Positions 35,164 through 44,052 of a DNA stretch of 64,000 bases are shown here, piece by piece. The DNA is from Deltaproteobacteria bacterium (GTDB lineage: Bacteria > Desulfobacterota > Binatia > UTPRO1). The DNA lies in NCBI GenBank assembly GCA_020848745.1, contig JADLHM010000046.1, positions 18,799 through 82,798 on the forward strand, written 5' to 3'. Under the pieces are notes generated by a model that worked only from the letters and a program-made list of their open reading frames with translations, made no database searches and was not told the origin of the DNA. How positions within the stretch are numbered: the stretch's first letter is position 1; each line of letters starts with the position of its first letter. A program made the position numbers and the translations under genes.

Positions 35164-36293
35164 CCATCTTCCGCTTGCTTCACGAGGACGCGACGAGTCG
35201 CGCTCGCCGTGGCCGCCTCACGCTCGCCCACGGCGTCGTCGAGACACCCGCGTTCATGCCGGTGGCGACCCACGGGAGCGTCAAAGGGCTCACCCCACTG
35301 CAGATCCGCGAGACCGGGGCGGAGATGATTCTCTCGAATGCGTACCATCTCTGGCTACGACCAGGATGCGACGTCATCGAGACCGCGGGCGGACTGCACC
35401 GCTTCTGCGGCTGGAGCGGCCCCATCCTCACGGACAGCGGCGGCTATCAGATCTTCTCGCTGGCGTCCCTGGCACGCGTCAGCGACGACGGGGTGACCTT
35501 CCGATCGCACATCGACGGGAGCACGCACGCGCTCACGGTCGAGGAAGTCGTGCGCGCCCAGGAGCGTCTCGGCAGTGACGTGGCGATGATCCTCGACGAA
35601 TGCCCGCCGGGCGACGCCGACCGGGGCACTGTGGCGGCGGCGACGGAGCGCACCGCGCGCTGGGCCGAGCGTGCCGCGGCCGCGCGTTCACGTGCCGACC
35701 AGGCCGTATTCGGCATCGTGCAGGGCGGTACGCACCTCGACCTCCGGCAGCAGAGCGCCCGGGCGGTGATCCGGCTCGGATTCGACGGATATGCCCTCGG
35801 TGGCCTCTCGGTCGGCGAACCGCGACCCGATACGTGGCGCATCGCCGCTGCGACGACGCCGCACCTACCCGCCGATCAACCGCGCTACTTCATGGGCGCC
35901 GGAACGCCGACCGATCTCGTACGGCTCGTGGCCGCCGGGGTGGACCTCTTCGATTGCGTGCTGCCGACACGCCTGGCGCGAAACGGCACACTCTTTACGA
36001 GCGCTGGCCCGGTGGTGATCCGCCATGCCCGTTACGCCGCCGACCCCCGTCCCGTCGACGAGGCGTGCACCTGCTATTCGTGCCGGCATTTCGGTCGAGC
36101 GTACCTGCGCCACCTCCTGATGGCACGCGAACCGCTCGCCGTAACGCTCAACACGCTGCACAACGTCACGTACTATCAACGATTGATGCTACGGATGCGA
36201 GAAGCCATCGCCACCGACACATTCGGAGCATTCGCCGCGTCGCGCGAATGGACGCCATCGGCGGCGACAGAGGAGGGTACATGGACGGCTTAG
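35160..36293 (+). CDS. tgt: Queuine/preQ1 tRNA-guanine transglycosylase
   Basis: 377 aa from GTG 35160 in a GTGA overlap with queA. Catalytic Asp lies in LTDSGGYQIFSL and the nucleophile Asp in VDLFDCVLPTRLARNG. The zinc site is C-x-C-x2-C in CTCYSCRHFGRAYLRHLL with the later His in LNTLHN. It inserts preQ1 at tRNA position 34. yajC begins 13 bases before this stop, so queA-tgt-yajC-secD form one operon, as in many Gram-negatives. Confidence 0.95.
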   Translation: MTIFRLLHEDATSRARRGRLTLAHGVVETPAFMPVATHGSVKGLTPLQIRETGAEMILSNAYHLWLRPGCDVIETAGGLHRFCGWSGPILTDSGGYQIFSLASLARVSDDGVTFRSHIDGSTHALTVEEVVRAQERLGSDVAMILDECPPGDADRGTVAAATERTARWAERAAAARSRADQAVFGIVQGGTHLDLRQQSARAVIRLGFDGYALGGLSVGEPRPDTWRIAAATTPHLPADQPRYFMGAGTPTDLVRLVAAGVDLFDCVLPTRLARNGTLFTSAGPVVIRHARYAADPRPVDEACTCYSCRHFGRAYLRHLLMAREPLAVTLNTLHNVTYYQRLMLRMREAIATDTFGAFAASREWTPSAATEEGTWTA

Positions 36294-36622
36294 CCTGGGC
36301 TCAGGGTGCGGGAGGACCGGCGGCGGGTCCGAGTACGCTCGTCAATCTACTTCCGATCGCGCTCATGTTCGTGATCCTGTACTTCCTCATGATCCGGCCC
36401 CAGCAGAAGCGGGCCAAAGAGCACGAAACGATGGTGCAGAATCTGAAGCGAGGAGACGACGTGGTCACGAGCGGCGGTATCCACGGCCGCATTCAGGCGA
36501 TCGCCGACAAGATCCTCACCGTAGAGGTCGCCCCGAACGTGCGCATCCGCCTGGATCGCGATCAGGTGGCGACAGTGCTGCGCGGCGCTCGCACTGAAGA
36601 GAAAGACAAGGAGAAAGCATGA
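36281..36622 (+). CDS. yajC: Preprotein translocase subunit YajC
   Basis: 113 aa. Single membrane helix (about 20-40, LLPIALMFVILYFLMI) followed by RPQQKRAKEHETMVQNL and GDDVVTSGGIHGRI, the YajC signature. AGAGGAGG precedes the ATG, which lies within tgt. Works with SecDF-YidC at the Sec translocon. A ten-residue polar lead before the helix is normal. Confidence 0.94.
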   Translation: MDGLAWAQGAGGPAAGPSTLVNLLPIALMFVILYFLMIRPQQKRAKEHETMVQNLKRGDDVVTSGGIHGRIQAIADKILTVEVAPNVRIRLDRDQVATVLRGARTEEKDKEKA

Positions 36623-38193
36623 AGCTCGGATATCGTGTCGCCTTGGTGGCCGTCCTGCTGTTGGTGAGCGGCGTCTACCTCCTCCCCGTGCTCACCACCG
36701 TGCCGGCATGGTGGCCGTCCGTGCTCCCCCGCGAAGCCCTGCGCCTCGGTCTCGATTTACAGGGCGGGATCCATCTGATCCTCCAGGTCGAGGGTGACAA
36801 GGCCGTCGAAACGGCTCTCAACGGGACGATGGAGGACCTCAAGCGTGAGCTCACGGAGGCGCAGGTCGCGACGAGCAAGCTCGAGCGGGCGGGCAAGCGG
36901 ATCCACCTCCAGCTCCGCGACGCGAGCAAGAGCTCGGCGCTCTCCGACCTCTTGAAGAACCAGTTTCCCATCCTCGTGGCTGCCGCCGATCCGACCGCCC
37001 AGCCGGGAGACACGGTCCTCGGCTTCGACGACCGCGAAGAGCGCCGCATCCGCGAGTTCGCCGTAGACCAGTCCATCGAGACGATCCGCAATCGCATCGA
37101 TCAGTTCGGCGTACGCGAGCCGGTCATTCAACGCAGCGGTACGGATGGGATCCTGGTGCAGCTCCCCGGTATCCAGGACCCGCAACGTGCCAAGGATCTG
37201 ATCGGCAAGACCGCCGTGCTGGAATTCAAGCTGGTCGCGGGCAGTGCCGATCCGGCCAAACCCTCGAGCGGCACCGAAGTTCTTCCCGGCGAAGAACGTG
37301 ACCCCGTGACCGGCCAGATGAACAGCAAAGTCACGTACACCCTCGAACGCAAGACTCTGATGACCGGCGAAGTCATCGCCGACGCGCGCGTGCGACCTTC
37401 AACCCAGATGGAAGGCCCGTACGTGGAGCTCGTGCTCAACAGCCGTGGAGCGAAGCTCTTCGAGGAGATCACGGCGTCGAGCGTGAACCGACAGCTCGCG
37501 ATCGTGTTGGACGGAAAGGTGAAGTCGGCTCCGGTGATCCGCGAACGTATCGGTGGGGGGCGAGCTTCCATCACCGGCAACTTCGATCTCCGCGAGGCAC
37601 GCGATCTTGCGATCGTACTTCGCGCGGGGGCGCTCCCCGCACCCGTCACCCTCGCCGAGGAGCGCACGGTAGGCCCGACGCTCGGACGCGACTCGATTCA
37701 GCAGGGAATGATCTCGTTCGCAGTCGGTGGCGCGCTCGTGATCATCTTCATGCTGGTCTATTACAAGGGCGCCGGGATCCTCGCCGACCTCGCGCTGCTC
37801 CTGAACGTGGTATTCATCCTCGCGGCGCTCGCGGCCCTCGAAGCGACCGTGACCCTGCCGGGAATCGCCGGCCTCGTCTTGACGCTCGGCATGGCCGTCG
37901 ATGCGAACGTGTTGATCAACGAACGCATCCGCGAGGAGCTCCGCCTCGGAAAGACCGTTCGGGCAGCGATCGAGGCCGGCTACGAGCGGGCACTTCCCGC
38001 AATTCTCGACTCGAACATCACGACGTTCCTGTCGGGTCTCATCCTCTTCCAGTTCGGCTCGGGACCCGTCAAAGGCTTCGCGGTGACGCTCTGCATCGGC
38101 CTCGTCACCTCCGTTTTCACGGCGGTCGTCTGCACCCGAATCGTCTACGATTTCATGTTGAGCCGCCGCCGCATGCAGACGATCAGCATCTGA
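36619..38193 (+). CDS. secD: Protein translocase subunit SecD
   Basis: 524 aa, starting with an ATGA overlap on yajC. N-terminal helix (7-27), then LRLGLDLQGGIHL, a large periplasmic P1 region with IDQFGVREPVIQRSGTDGIL, and the six-helix RND half with GALPAPVTLAEERTVGPTLG and GLVLTLGMAVDANVLINERI. It drives late steps of Sec export using the proton gradient. secF usually follows directly, but here the next gene is a small HTH protein, and this chain is too short to be a SecDF fusion. Confidence 0.95.
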   Translation: MKLGYRVALVAVLLLVSGVYLLPVLTTVPAWWPSVLPREALRLGLDLQGGIHLILQVEGDKAVETALNGTMEDLKRELTEAQVATSKLERAGKRIHLQLRDASKSSALSDLLKNQFPILVAAADPTAQPGDTVLGFDDREERRIREFAVDQSIETIRNRIDQFGVREPVIQRSGTDGILVQLPGIQDPQRAKDLIGKTAVLEFKLVAGSADPAKPSSGTEVLPGEERDPVTGQMNSKVTYTLERKTLMTGEVIADARVRPSTQMEGPYVELVLNSRGAKLFEEITASSVNRQLAIVLDGKVKSAPVIRERIGGGRASITGNFDLREARDLAIVLRAGALPAPVTLAEERTVGPTLGRDSIQQGMISFAVGGALVIIFMLVYYKGAGILADLALLLNVVFILAALAALEATVTLPGIAGLVLTLGMAVDANVLINERIREELRLGKTVRAAIEAGYERALPAILDSNITTFLSGLILFQFGSGPVKGFAVTLCIGLVTSVFTAVVCTRIVYDFMLSRRRMQTISI

Positions 38194-38331
38194 CGCAACG
38201 AAACCCATCAACTTGATATGATTGAGCTTTTCGAGATCTCCGCACGGTGGCGGGAGGGCCGTTCGGCTTGACCTCTTTTTTCGGCCCGTGGTATGCCACG
38301 ACCATTCATCCGACTGGAGCGCACGTACTCG

Positions 38332-38523
38332 ATGCTCGACCGGGACGACATCTACCTGAACAGCAAAGAGGTAGCGCAGATACTCGACGTCAGCCCCGAC
38401 ACGGTCAACGAGTTCGCCCGCAAGCATCTCCTGCCGGCATTCAAACAAGGGCGACAATGGCGCTTCCGAAAGCGTGACATCGCGTCGTTCAAACGGCAGC
38501 TACGGGGCACCACCGCAGCTTAG
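38332..38523 (+). CDS. Small excisionase/MerR-type helix-turn-helix protein
   Basis: 63 aa from ATG 38332 (76 aa if ATG 38293 is used). Reads YLNSKEVAQILDVSPDTVNE then FKQGRQWRFRKRDIASF, the HTH_17 excisionase-family DNA-binding fold. It stands alone between secD and the methyltransferase gene. Similar small HTH proteins occur with mobile elements, but no integrase is near, so it may be a chromosomal regulator. Confidence 0.75.
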   Translation: MLDRDDIYLNSKEVAQILDVSPDTVNEFARKHLLPAFKQGRQWRFRKRDIASFKRQLRGTTAA

Positions 38524-38580
38524 CGTCGCGGGCTTTCAACCTCGGTTTGCCGTCGAGTCTTGAGTTCGCAAGGGGGGCGC

Positions 38581-39252
38581 ATGGCGGGTCAGCGCAACGG
38601 GGCGGAGCGTAGGTCGTCGTCGGACCCACAGCGAAGCAAGATCTACGCGGAATTCTCCCACCTCTATGATCTGATCTTTCAACGGATTTTCTTTCCTCGC
38701 ATCGCAAGCGTCATCAAGTCTCTCCACATCGAGCCCGGCGCTCGCGTGCTCGAAGTGGGGGTGGGGACCGGACTCTCTCTTAGCGCCTATCCCTCCCACT
38801 GTGACGTGGTCGGCATCGATCTCTCGCAGGAGATGTTGGATCAAGCAGAAGAAAAGGTCCGCGAGCGTGGCTGGAACCACATCAGCCTCCGCCAGATGGA
38901 CGCACTCGATCTGAGCTTCCCCGACGACAGCTTCGACTACATCATGGCGTTCCACGTCGTGAGCGTCGTTCCCGACGCGACCAAGCTCCTCGACGAAGCG
39001 CGTCGCGTGTTGCGTCCGAACGGGACGTTGGTGATCATCAACCATTTCCGCAGCGAACGGCCCATCATCGGGTCGTTGGTGGAAATGGCCGACCCCGTCA
39101 CACGCAAACTCGGCTGGCGGACGACCCTCCGACTGGTCGACATGTTCAACGGCGCCCCCGTGGCCATCGAGCGACAATTCAAGACTTCGCCACGCTCTCT
39201 TTTCACCGTCGTAATCGCGCGAAACCAGAAGGAGATGCGCGCGACCGGTTGA
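38581..39252 (+). CDS. pmtA: PmtA-like phosphatidylethanolamine N-methyltransferase
   Basis: 223 aa. AAGGGGGG precedes ATG 38581. SAM motif I is RVLEVGVGTGLSLSAYP, then VVGIDLSQEMLDQAEEK, MDALDLSFPDDSFDYIMAFH and ARRVLRPNGTLVIINHF. The N-terminal IYAEFSHLYDLIFQRIFFPR is like Rhodobacter-type PmtA, which methylates phosphatidylethanolamine to phosphatidylcholine. Other small-molecule methyltransferases share this fold, so the substrate is probable, not certain. It borders the DnaA-box region. Confidence 0.7.
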   Translation: MAGQRNGAERRSSSDPQRSKIYAEFSHLYDLIFQRIFFPRIASVIKSLHIEPGARVLEVGVGTGLSLSAYPSHCDVVGIDLSQEMLDQAEEKVRERGWNHISLRQMDALDLSFPDDSFDYIMAFHVVSVVPDATKLLDEARRVLRPNGTLVIINHFRSERPIIGSLVEMADPVTRKLGWRTTLRLVDMFNGAPVAIERQFKTSPRSLFTVVIARNQKEMRATG

Positions 39253-39272
39253 ATCATCCGGAGCGCGTCGAC

Positions 39273-39281
39273 TGTGGATAA
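39273..39281 (-). promoter_or_regulatory. DnaA box
   Basis: Exact TTATCCACA on the minus strand, with a degenerate second box (TGTGGGTTA) three bases to its right. Confidence 0.5.
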
Positions 39282-39486
39282 CCTGTGGGTTACGGATCGG
39301 ATGATTAATCGCGCACTTGCCGACTGCAGCCCGCATGCTGATCGCAAGATCCGATGATCAGCACCCAAATCTTCCATAAACCATTGGATCTACAATCAAA
39401 AATCCATGATTCTTCACGATCGATCATTTGCCGTGATCCAATCTGACGCACTCGAGGAGAGGTCGTCGGGATGACCCACTCGACAG

Positions 39487-39495
39487 TGTGGATAA
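39487..39495 (-). promoter_or_regulatory. DnaA box
   Basis: Exact TTATCCACA on the minus strand, 31 bases from the 3' end of the tRNA-Arg gene; same orientation as the box at 39273. Confidence 0.5.
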
Positions 39496-39525
39496 CTTCC
39501 CGACCGACGACGGCGTGGCAAAGAA

Positions 39526-39597
39526 TGCCCCCGCCCAGAATCGAACTGGGACTTAGGGTTCCGGAGACCCTCGTGATGTCCTTTTCACTACGGGGGC
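39526..39597 (-). tRNA. tRNA-Arg (anticodon CCG)
   Basis: Full cloverleaf on the minus strand: acceptor GCCCCCG/CGGGGGC, D stem GTGA/TCAC, anticodon stem AGGGT/ACCCT around loop CTCCGGA (anticodon CCG, reads CGG), T stem CCCAG/CTGGG with TTCGATT. 72 nt with discriminator A; CCA is not encoded. Confidence 0.93.
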
Positions 39598-39608
39598 AGA
39601 GGGTCCGC

Positions 39609-39637
39609 TGGGTACCACGGGCCCCACGGGGGGTCAA
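39609..39637 (-). promoter_or_regulatory. Promoter candidate for tRNA-Arg
   Basis: On the minus strand TTGACC (39637-39632), a 17-base spacer and TACCCA (39614-39609), 12 bases before the tRNA 5' end and just past the stop of the ZIP gene. The -35 is good, the -10 weak. Confidence 0.35.
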
Positions 39638-39645
39638 CGAAGTGG

Positions 39646-40401
39646 TCAGCCCAGGCCTGCTCCTTCGATGAGCGATTCGGTGACGTAGTACAACAGCACG
39701 CCGACGAACACCATCACGGCCACCCGGCTGTCCTCGCTCCGGTTCACCTCAGGGATCAGGTCGGAGGCGGCCACGTAGATCGTCACCCCCGCGGAGATCG
39801 CGAGGCCCTCGCCGACGAGGCCCTGGAGCGGATACATGGCCATCGCGCCGACCACGCTGGCCGCGCCTACCGCGACCGAGGAGAGGAGAGCCGTCCGACG
39901 CGAGTGTCCGCCGGCGAGCATGATCGACGCGATCGTGAACCCCTCGGGTGCCTTGTGCAGCGCGATCGCGATGAAGAGCAGGAGACCGAGCCTCGGGCTG
40001 ATGACGAACCCCGAGGCGATCGAGATGCCGTCGAAGAAACTGTGGATCGACAAGCCGAGCAGCGCCGACGGGCCGACTCCGACCCCGATGTGCTCGGGAT
40101 GAGTCTCTTCCCCGAAATGGAAATGCCGGACCGCCGTGTGCTCGACGAGATGGATCATGAGATAGCCGACGAGCACCAGCATCGGAGCATGCGGCGTCAT
40201 CCCGGCGCTCACTGGCAGCATCTCGAGAACGACGGCGGCCAGCATGAATCCGCCTCCGAGCGCGACGAAGTAGTTCAAGAGCGCCGCATTCCATTGCCGC
40301 CTGACAGTCACGATCATGCCGCCGACGGCCGTCGCGACCGCCGTGACGACGATGAACGGCAGCGTGACCCAGAGCGAGACCGCCGTCGTCGGGTCGGGCA
40401 T
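39646..40401 (-). CDS. ZIP-family metal transporter
   Basis: 251 aa, seven to eight membrane helices. Helix 4 motif LLGLSIHSFFDGISIASGF and helix 5 motif FIAIALHKAPEGFTIAS carry the ZIP metal-binding His/Asp/Glu. A His-rich loop (HFHFGEETHPEHIG) lies between helices 3 and 4. It imports zinc or related divalent metals. The ATG at 40401 shares one base with the stop of suhB (TGATG), so it is translationally coupled. Metal specificity is not readable. Confidence 0.9.
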   Translation of the reverse strand: MPDPTTAVSLWVTLPFIVVTAVATAVGGMIVTVRRQWNAALLNYFVALGGGFMLAAVVLEMLPVSAGMTPHAPMLVLVGYLMIHLVEHTAVRHFHFGEETHPEHIGVGVGPSALLGLSIHSFFDGISIASGFVISPRLGLLLFIAIALHKAPEGFTIASIMLAGGHSRRTALLSSVAVGAASVVGAMAMYPLQGLVGEGLAISAGVTIYVAASDLIPEVNRSEDSRVAVMVFVGVLLYYVTESLIEGAGLG

Positions 40402-41216
40402 CACGTCGACGTCCCCGCCGGACTCGCGTCCAGCCGTGCGCTCAACGTCGCGACCATCTGGGCGTGTAGCCGCCCGTTGCTCGCGAGCGTCTGCTGTCCG
40501 AACACGTCGAAGTCGTTGCCGCGGAAGTCCGTGACCGTGCCGCCGGCCTCTCGAACGATCAGCACCCCCGCCGCGGTATCCCACGGACGGAGCTTCCACT
40601 CCCAGAATCCGTCCAGTCGCCCGCAGGCGACATAGCAGAGGTCGAGCGCCGCGGAACCGCTGCGGCGCACGCCCTGGCTGCGCCGAACCATGTCGGCGAA
40701 GTATCCAAGGTAGCCGGAGAGGTTCTCCCGTCGATCGTACGGGAATCCGGTCGCGACGAGCGCGTCATCCAGCGCGCCGATCGACGACACACCGATCGGC
40801 ACATCGTTGAGCGTCGCACCCGCGCCTTCTCTGGCGACGAACGTCTCCCCGCGAATGGCGTCGTGCACGAGGCCGAGCACGAGGTGCTCGCCGAGCGCCA
40901 ATGCCAGCGAGATCGCGAAATGGGGATAGGCATGCGCGAAGTTGGTCGTCCCGTCGAGGGGATCGAGATACCACACGTATCGATCGCGCGACGGCCGCCG
41001 CACTTCGCCGGATGACGACTCCTCCGCGATCACGAGATGATCGGGAAAGGCCGACGACAAGCGCGCGACCATCGCGCCTTCGATCGCCTGATCCGTCTCC
41101 GTCACGAGGTCGACCACACCTTTGCGGTGGATCGCCTTGGCTTCGCGCCACGTTCCGAGCAGCGTCGCACCCGCCTCGTCGACCGCCGCGCGGGCGACGC
41201 GCTCGAACGGCTCCAT
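40401..41216 (-). CDS. suhB: Inositol monophosphatase family protein (SuhB)
   Basis: 271 aa. Metal and phosphate motifs: AEESSSGE, WYLDPLDGTTNFAHAYPHFA and the C-terminal LRPWDTAAGVLIVREAGG, all diagnostic for IMPase. It removes phosphate from inositol-1-phosphate or related sugars in the cytoplasm with Mg. Given the inositol-phosphate synthase at 28014, supply of free inositol is plausible; SuhB also has rRNA-processing roles in E. coli. Coupled to the ZIP gene downstream. Confidence 0.9.
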   Translation of the reverse strand: MEPFERVARAAVDEAGATLLGTWREAKAIHRKGVVDLVTETDQAIEGAMVARLSSAFPDHLVIAEESSSGEVRRPSRDRYVWYLDPLDGTTNFAHAYPHFAISLALALGEHLVLGLVHDAIRGETFVAREGAGATLNDVPIGVSSIGALDDALVATGFPYDRRENLSGYLGYFADMVRRSQGVRRSGSAALDLCYVACGRLDGFWEWKLRPWDTAAGVLIVREAGGTVTDFRGNDFDVFGQQTLASNGRLHAQMVATLSARLDASPAGTST

Positions 41217-41255
41217 GCGCGCGAGCTTGTCTCACATTGACCATGGCAGATCAAG

Positions 41256-42179
41256 GTGAAACGATACGCGGCCGCTCGCGAAGATCACGGACGACTCGTG
41301 CTCAACACGATCACGCGCACCGCACCCGCCAAGGTGAATCTCTGCCTGCGCATCGTCGGACGTCGCGCCGACGGTTACCACCTCCTCGATTCGATCTTCG
41401 CCGGCATCGATTTGAGCGATCGCGTGGAAATTTCGGCCGTTCGCACGACCGGCGCGACGCACGTCTCGATCGCCTGCGACTATGCGGGGGTCCCGAGGGA
41501 CGAGACCAACATCGCGGGACGAGCTGCGCGCAGCCTCCTCCGACATTGCGGGATCTCGGCCCGGGTGGACATCCTCATCGAGAAGCGCATCCCCCCGGGC
41601 GCGGGACTCGGCGGAGGGAGCAGCAACGCGGCCACCGTCCTCGTGGCGCTCGCCGAGATGCTCGGTCTCGATCTCTCGCATCGCGAGCTCGCGTCGCTCG
41701 CGTTACCACTCGGCGCCGACGTCCCGTTCTTCCTCACCGGAGGCTGCGCCCGGGTACGGGGAATCGGAGAGCACATCGACCCGATCCCCGGCTGGCCGGA
41801 ACACGAGTTGGTGGTTGCGATCGCGCCGGTGGCCGTCTCGACGGCATGGGCCTTTCGCAACTACGCGGCCGGGTACGCATCCAGCCCGGAGGAACCCGCT
41901 CGGATGGCGGCGAGCGCCGTCCTCGACCCGGCACTGATGCGGAACGACCTCGAGGCGGTCGTTCTCGAAGCCTACCCCGAGATTGCCGCGGCGAAGCGTG
42001 GGTTGGTCGCGGCGGGTGCGGCGACGGCCGTGATGTCCGGAAGCGGCGCCGCCGTGGTCGGATGGTGCCCCCCAGGGGTCTCGGCACGCGCCGTCTGCGA
42101 CGCGTTCGCCGCAGCCCATCCCAGCATGACCGTGCACCACACCCGTATTCTCTCCTCGATGCGGCCGTCGATCGGTTGA
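41256..42179 (+). CDS. ispE: 4-diphosphocytidyl-2-C-methyl-D-erythritol kinase
   Basis: 307 aa from GTG 41256. GHMP kinase signatures: APAKVNLCLRIVGRRADGYH, ATP loop PPGAGLGGGSSNAATVL and the C-terminal VMSGSGAAVVGW. Fourth enzyme of the MEP isoprenoid pathway, which feeds hopanoids and quinones made by other genes here. The family begins around TRTAPAKVNL, so the first 20 residues may be overextended. It is followed by tRNA-Gln and prs, a common neighbourhood. Confidence 0.93.
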   Translation: MKRYAAAREDHGRLVLNTITRTAPAKVNLCLRIVGRRADGYHLLDSIFAGIDLSDRVEISAVRTTGATHVSIACDYAGVPRDETNIAGRAARSLLRHCGISARVDILIEKRIPPGAGLGGGSSNAATVLVALAEMLGLDLSHRELASLALPLGADVPFFLTGGCARVRGIGEHIDPIPGWPEHELVVAIAPVAVSTAWAFRNYAAGYASSPEEPARMAASAVLDPALMRNDLEAVVLEAYPEIAAAKRGLVAAGAATAVMSGSGAAVVGWCPPGVSARAVCDAFAAAHPSMTVHHTRILSSMRPSIG

Positions 42180-42204
42180 CCAATCCAGAGGTTACGCCTA
42201 TCAT
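42176..42204 (+). promoter_or_regulatory. Strong sigma-70-type promoter for tRNA-Gln and prs
   Basis: TTGACC (42176-42181), a 17-base spacer and TATCAT (42199-42204), overlapping the ispE stop and 62 bases before the mature tRNA 5' end. One of the best matches in the window. Confidence 0.6.
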
Positions 42205-42266
42205 TTGCGGCTTTCCGCCCCGTCCGCGCCACGATGGAGCGGCGGGACGACACAACGAAAACGTCG

Positions 42267-42339
42267 ATGGGCGGTCGCCAAGCGGTAAGGCCCCGGTCTT
42301 TGGATCCGGTATACGAAGGTTCGAATCCTTCCCGCCCAG
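42267..42339 (+). tRNA. tRNA-Gln (anticodon TTG)
   Basis: Acceptor TGGGCGG/CCGCCCA, D arm GCC...GGC, anticodon loop CTTTGGA (TTG, reads CAA), T arm with GGTTCGAATCC. 73 nt with discriminator G; no encoded CCA. The U-U pair at the base of the anticodon loop is common in tRNA-Gln. Confidence 0.95.
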
Positions 42340-42374
42340 CTATCGAGGATCCACCACGCAGCGAAGGACGCTGA

Positions 42375-43334
42375 ATGGCACTGCGCGCAAAGGACGAAGT
42401 GATCATATTCACCGGCAGCTCGAACCCGAAGCTGGCCCGCGAGATCGCGCACTATCTCAGCACCGATCTCGCCAACGCAGAGGTGGGAACCTTCAGCGAC
42501 GGGGAAACGCAGGTCGAGATCACCGAGAACGTGCGCGGCGGCGACGTATTCGTCGTGCAGTCGACGTGCCCGCCCGCGAACAACCACCTGATGGAGCTGC
42601 TCCTGACCCTCGACGCGCTGAAGCGGGCATCGGCCGGACGCATCACCGCCGTGGTTCCGTACTACGGCTACGCGCGCCAAGATCGCAAAGTGTCGCCGCG
42701 CGTCCCGATCAGCGCGAAGCTCGTCGCTGACTTGATGACGACGGCCGGTGCGGCGCGCGTGCTCACGATGGATCTTCATGCGGGGCAGATCCAAGGCTTC
42801 TTCAACATCCCCGTCGACAACGTCTACGCCACGCCCGTCCTGCTCGCCTACATTCGCCAACAGGTCCAGGACGGCGAAGCTCTCACGGTCGTTTCCCCGG
42901 ACGCGGGCGGCGTCGAACGGGCGCGCGCATTCGCAAAGCGCTTGAATGCCAACCTGGCGATCATCGACAAGCGCCGCGTCGCCGCGAACGAGGTCGCCGA
43001 GATGAAGATCATCGGTGACGTCACGGGTCGCATCGCCGTCATCATCGACGACATCATCGATACCGCCGGAACGATCGTGGCCGCCGCCGACGCCATTCGC
43101 GCCGCCGGCGCGCAGGAAGTCATCGCGTGCTGCACGCACGCCGTGCTCTCCGGGCGGGCGCTCGAACGCCTTCGCGGATCGTCCCTGAAGCGGCTCGTCG
43201 TCACCGACACGATTCCGCTACGCGAGGAGGCGCGCGCGCTGCCGAACATCACCGTCCTGTCGGTCGCCCACCTGATCGGCGAAGCCATCCGTCGCATCCA
43301 CAACGAAGAATCCATCAGCTCGCTCTTCATCTGA
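42375..43334 (+). CDS. prs: Ribose-phosphate pyrophosphokinase
   Basis: 319 aa, standard length. Shows [62 protein letters not shown], and the PRPP loop [16 protein letters not shown]. It makes PRPP from ribose-5-phosphate and ATP for nucleotide and amino-acid synthesis. ispE, tRNA, prs, rplY, pth is a conserved gene order. Confidence 0.97.
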   Translation: MALRAKDEVIIFTGSSNPKLAREIAHYLSTDLANAEVGTFSDGETQVEITENVRGGDVFVVQSTCPPANNHLMELLLTLDALKRASAGRITAVVPYYGYARQDRKVSPRVPISAKLVADLMTTAGAARVLTMDLHAGQIQGFFNIPVDNVYATPVLLAYIRQQVQDGEALTVVSPDAGGVERARAFAKRLNANLAIIDKRRVAANEVAEMKIIGDVTGRIAVIIDDIIDTAGTIVAAADAIRAAGAQEVIACCTHAVLSGRALERLRGSSLKRLVVTDTIPLREEARALPNITVLSVAHLIGEAIRRIHNEESISSLFI

Positions 43335-43354
43335 AGGCGCACCGGAGGTCAGTC

Positions 43355-44014
43355 ATGGAAGAGATCATCCTCAATGTCGAGGCACGCAGCGATCGCGGCA
43401 AGGGCGCGGCACGACGCCTGCGGCGTTCCGGCAAGGTTCCCGCCGTATTCTACGGCCCGAAGAGCGACGCCATGCCGATCGCCGTCGACCGCAAGGACTT
43501 CGCGGCACACGTCGCCAATCTCGAGGGATCGCATCTCATCCGATTCCAGTCGGCCTCGAGCGATCTCCAGCAGCGGGTCGCTCTCGTCCGCGAGGTCCAG
43601 CATCACCCCGTGACCAGCGGCATCCTCCATGTAGATTTCTATGAGGTCGATCTGACGCAGCGCCTGAAGGTGACGGTGCCGCTGCACTTCGTCGGCCGCG
43701 CCAGAGGCGTGGCCGAAGGCGGCATCTTGCAGCCGGTCATACGCGAGATAGAGGTCGAGTGCCTGCCGACCGACATCCCGCAGTTCATCGAGGTCGACGT
43801 AACGGCTCTCGACATCCACGACGCCGTGCACTACGCGGACGTCACGATGCCGCCGAACGTCACGGCGGTGTTCGACGCCAACGAAGCGGTCGTGACCGTG
43901 CTGCCGCCGACCGTCGAGGAAGTGAAGACGGCCACCACCGAAGGCGAGGGTGAGAGCGCCGCCGCTGCGACACCGCCCGAAGCGAAAGAGACGAAGGAAT
44001 CCGGTAAGTCTTGA
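43355..44014 (+). CDS. rplY: 50S ribosomal protein L25 (long CTC form)
   Basis: 219 aa. GGAGG lies ahead of ATG 43355. The N-terminal 5S-rRNA-binding domain has LNVEARSDRGKGAARRLRRS and GKVPAVFYGP; the C-terminal TL5/CTC beta domain has VPLHFVGRARGVAEGGILQP and VECLPTDIPQFIEVDV. An acidic Ala/Glu tail ends the chain. Two-domain L25 binds 5S rRNA. Sits between prs and pth. Confidence 0.95.
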   Translation: MEEIILNVEARSDRGKGAARRLRRSGKVPAVFYGPKSDAMPIAVDRKDFAAHVANLEGSHLIRFQSASSDLQQRVALVREVQHHPVTSGILHVDFYEVDLTQRLKVTVPLHFVGRARGVAEGGILQPVIREIEVECLPTDIPQFIEVDVTALDIHDAVHYADVTMPPNVTAVFDANEAVVTVLPPTVEEVKTATTEGEGESAAAATPPEAKETKESGKS

Positions 44015-44052
44015 TCGAACATTTTGCCGGATCATCGTACGCGCGGTAGCGC

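Larger units (their letters stand above)
39253..39525. other. AT-rich gap with DnaA boxes; candidate replication origin or DnaA-regulated site
   Basis: Perfect DnaA boxes TGTGGATAA at 39273-39281 and 39487-39495, same orientation, and a weaker TGTGGGTTA at 39284-39292. Between them 39301-39440 is strikingly AT-rich for this GC-rich segment, with runs such as CCATAAACCATTGGATCTAC, and has repeated GATC-type words: GGATCGGATGAT (39294-39305) and AGATCCGATGAT (39348-39359). Boxes flanking an AT-rich unwinding region is origin architecture. dnaA, dnaN, gidA and parAB are not nearby, so this is a candidate only. Confidence 0.45.

Noticed and set aside
38332..38523. Excisionase-like HTH as sign of a mobile element
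   Set aside because: No integrase, att repeat or atypical composition around it.
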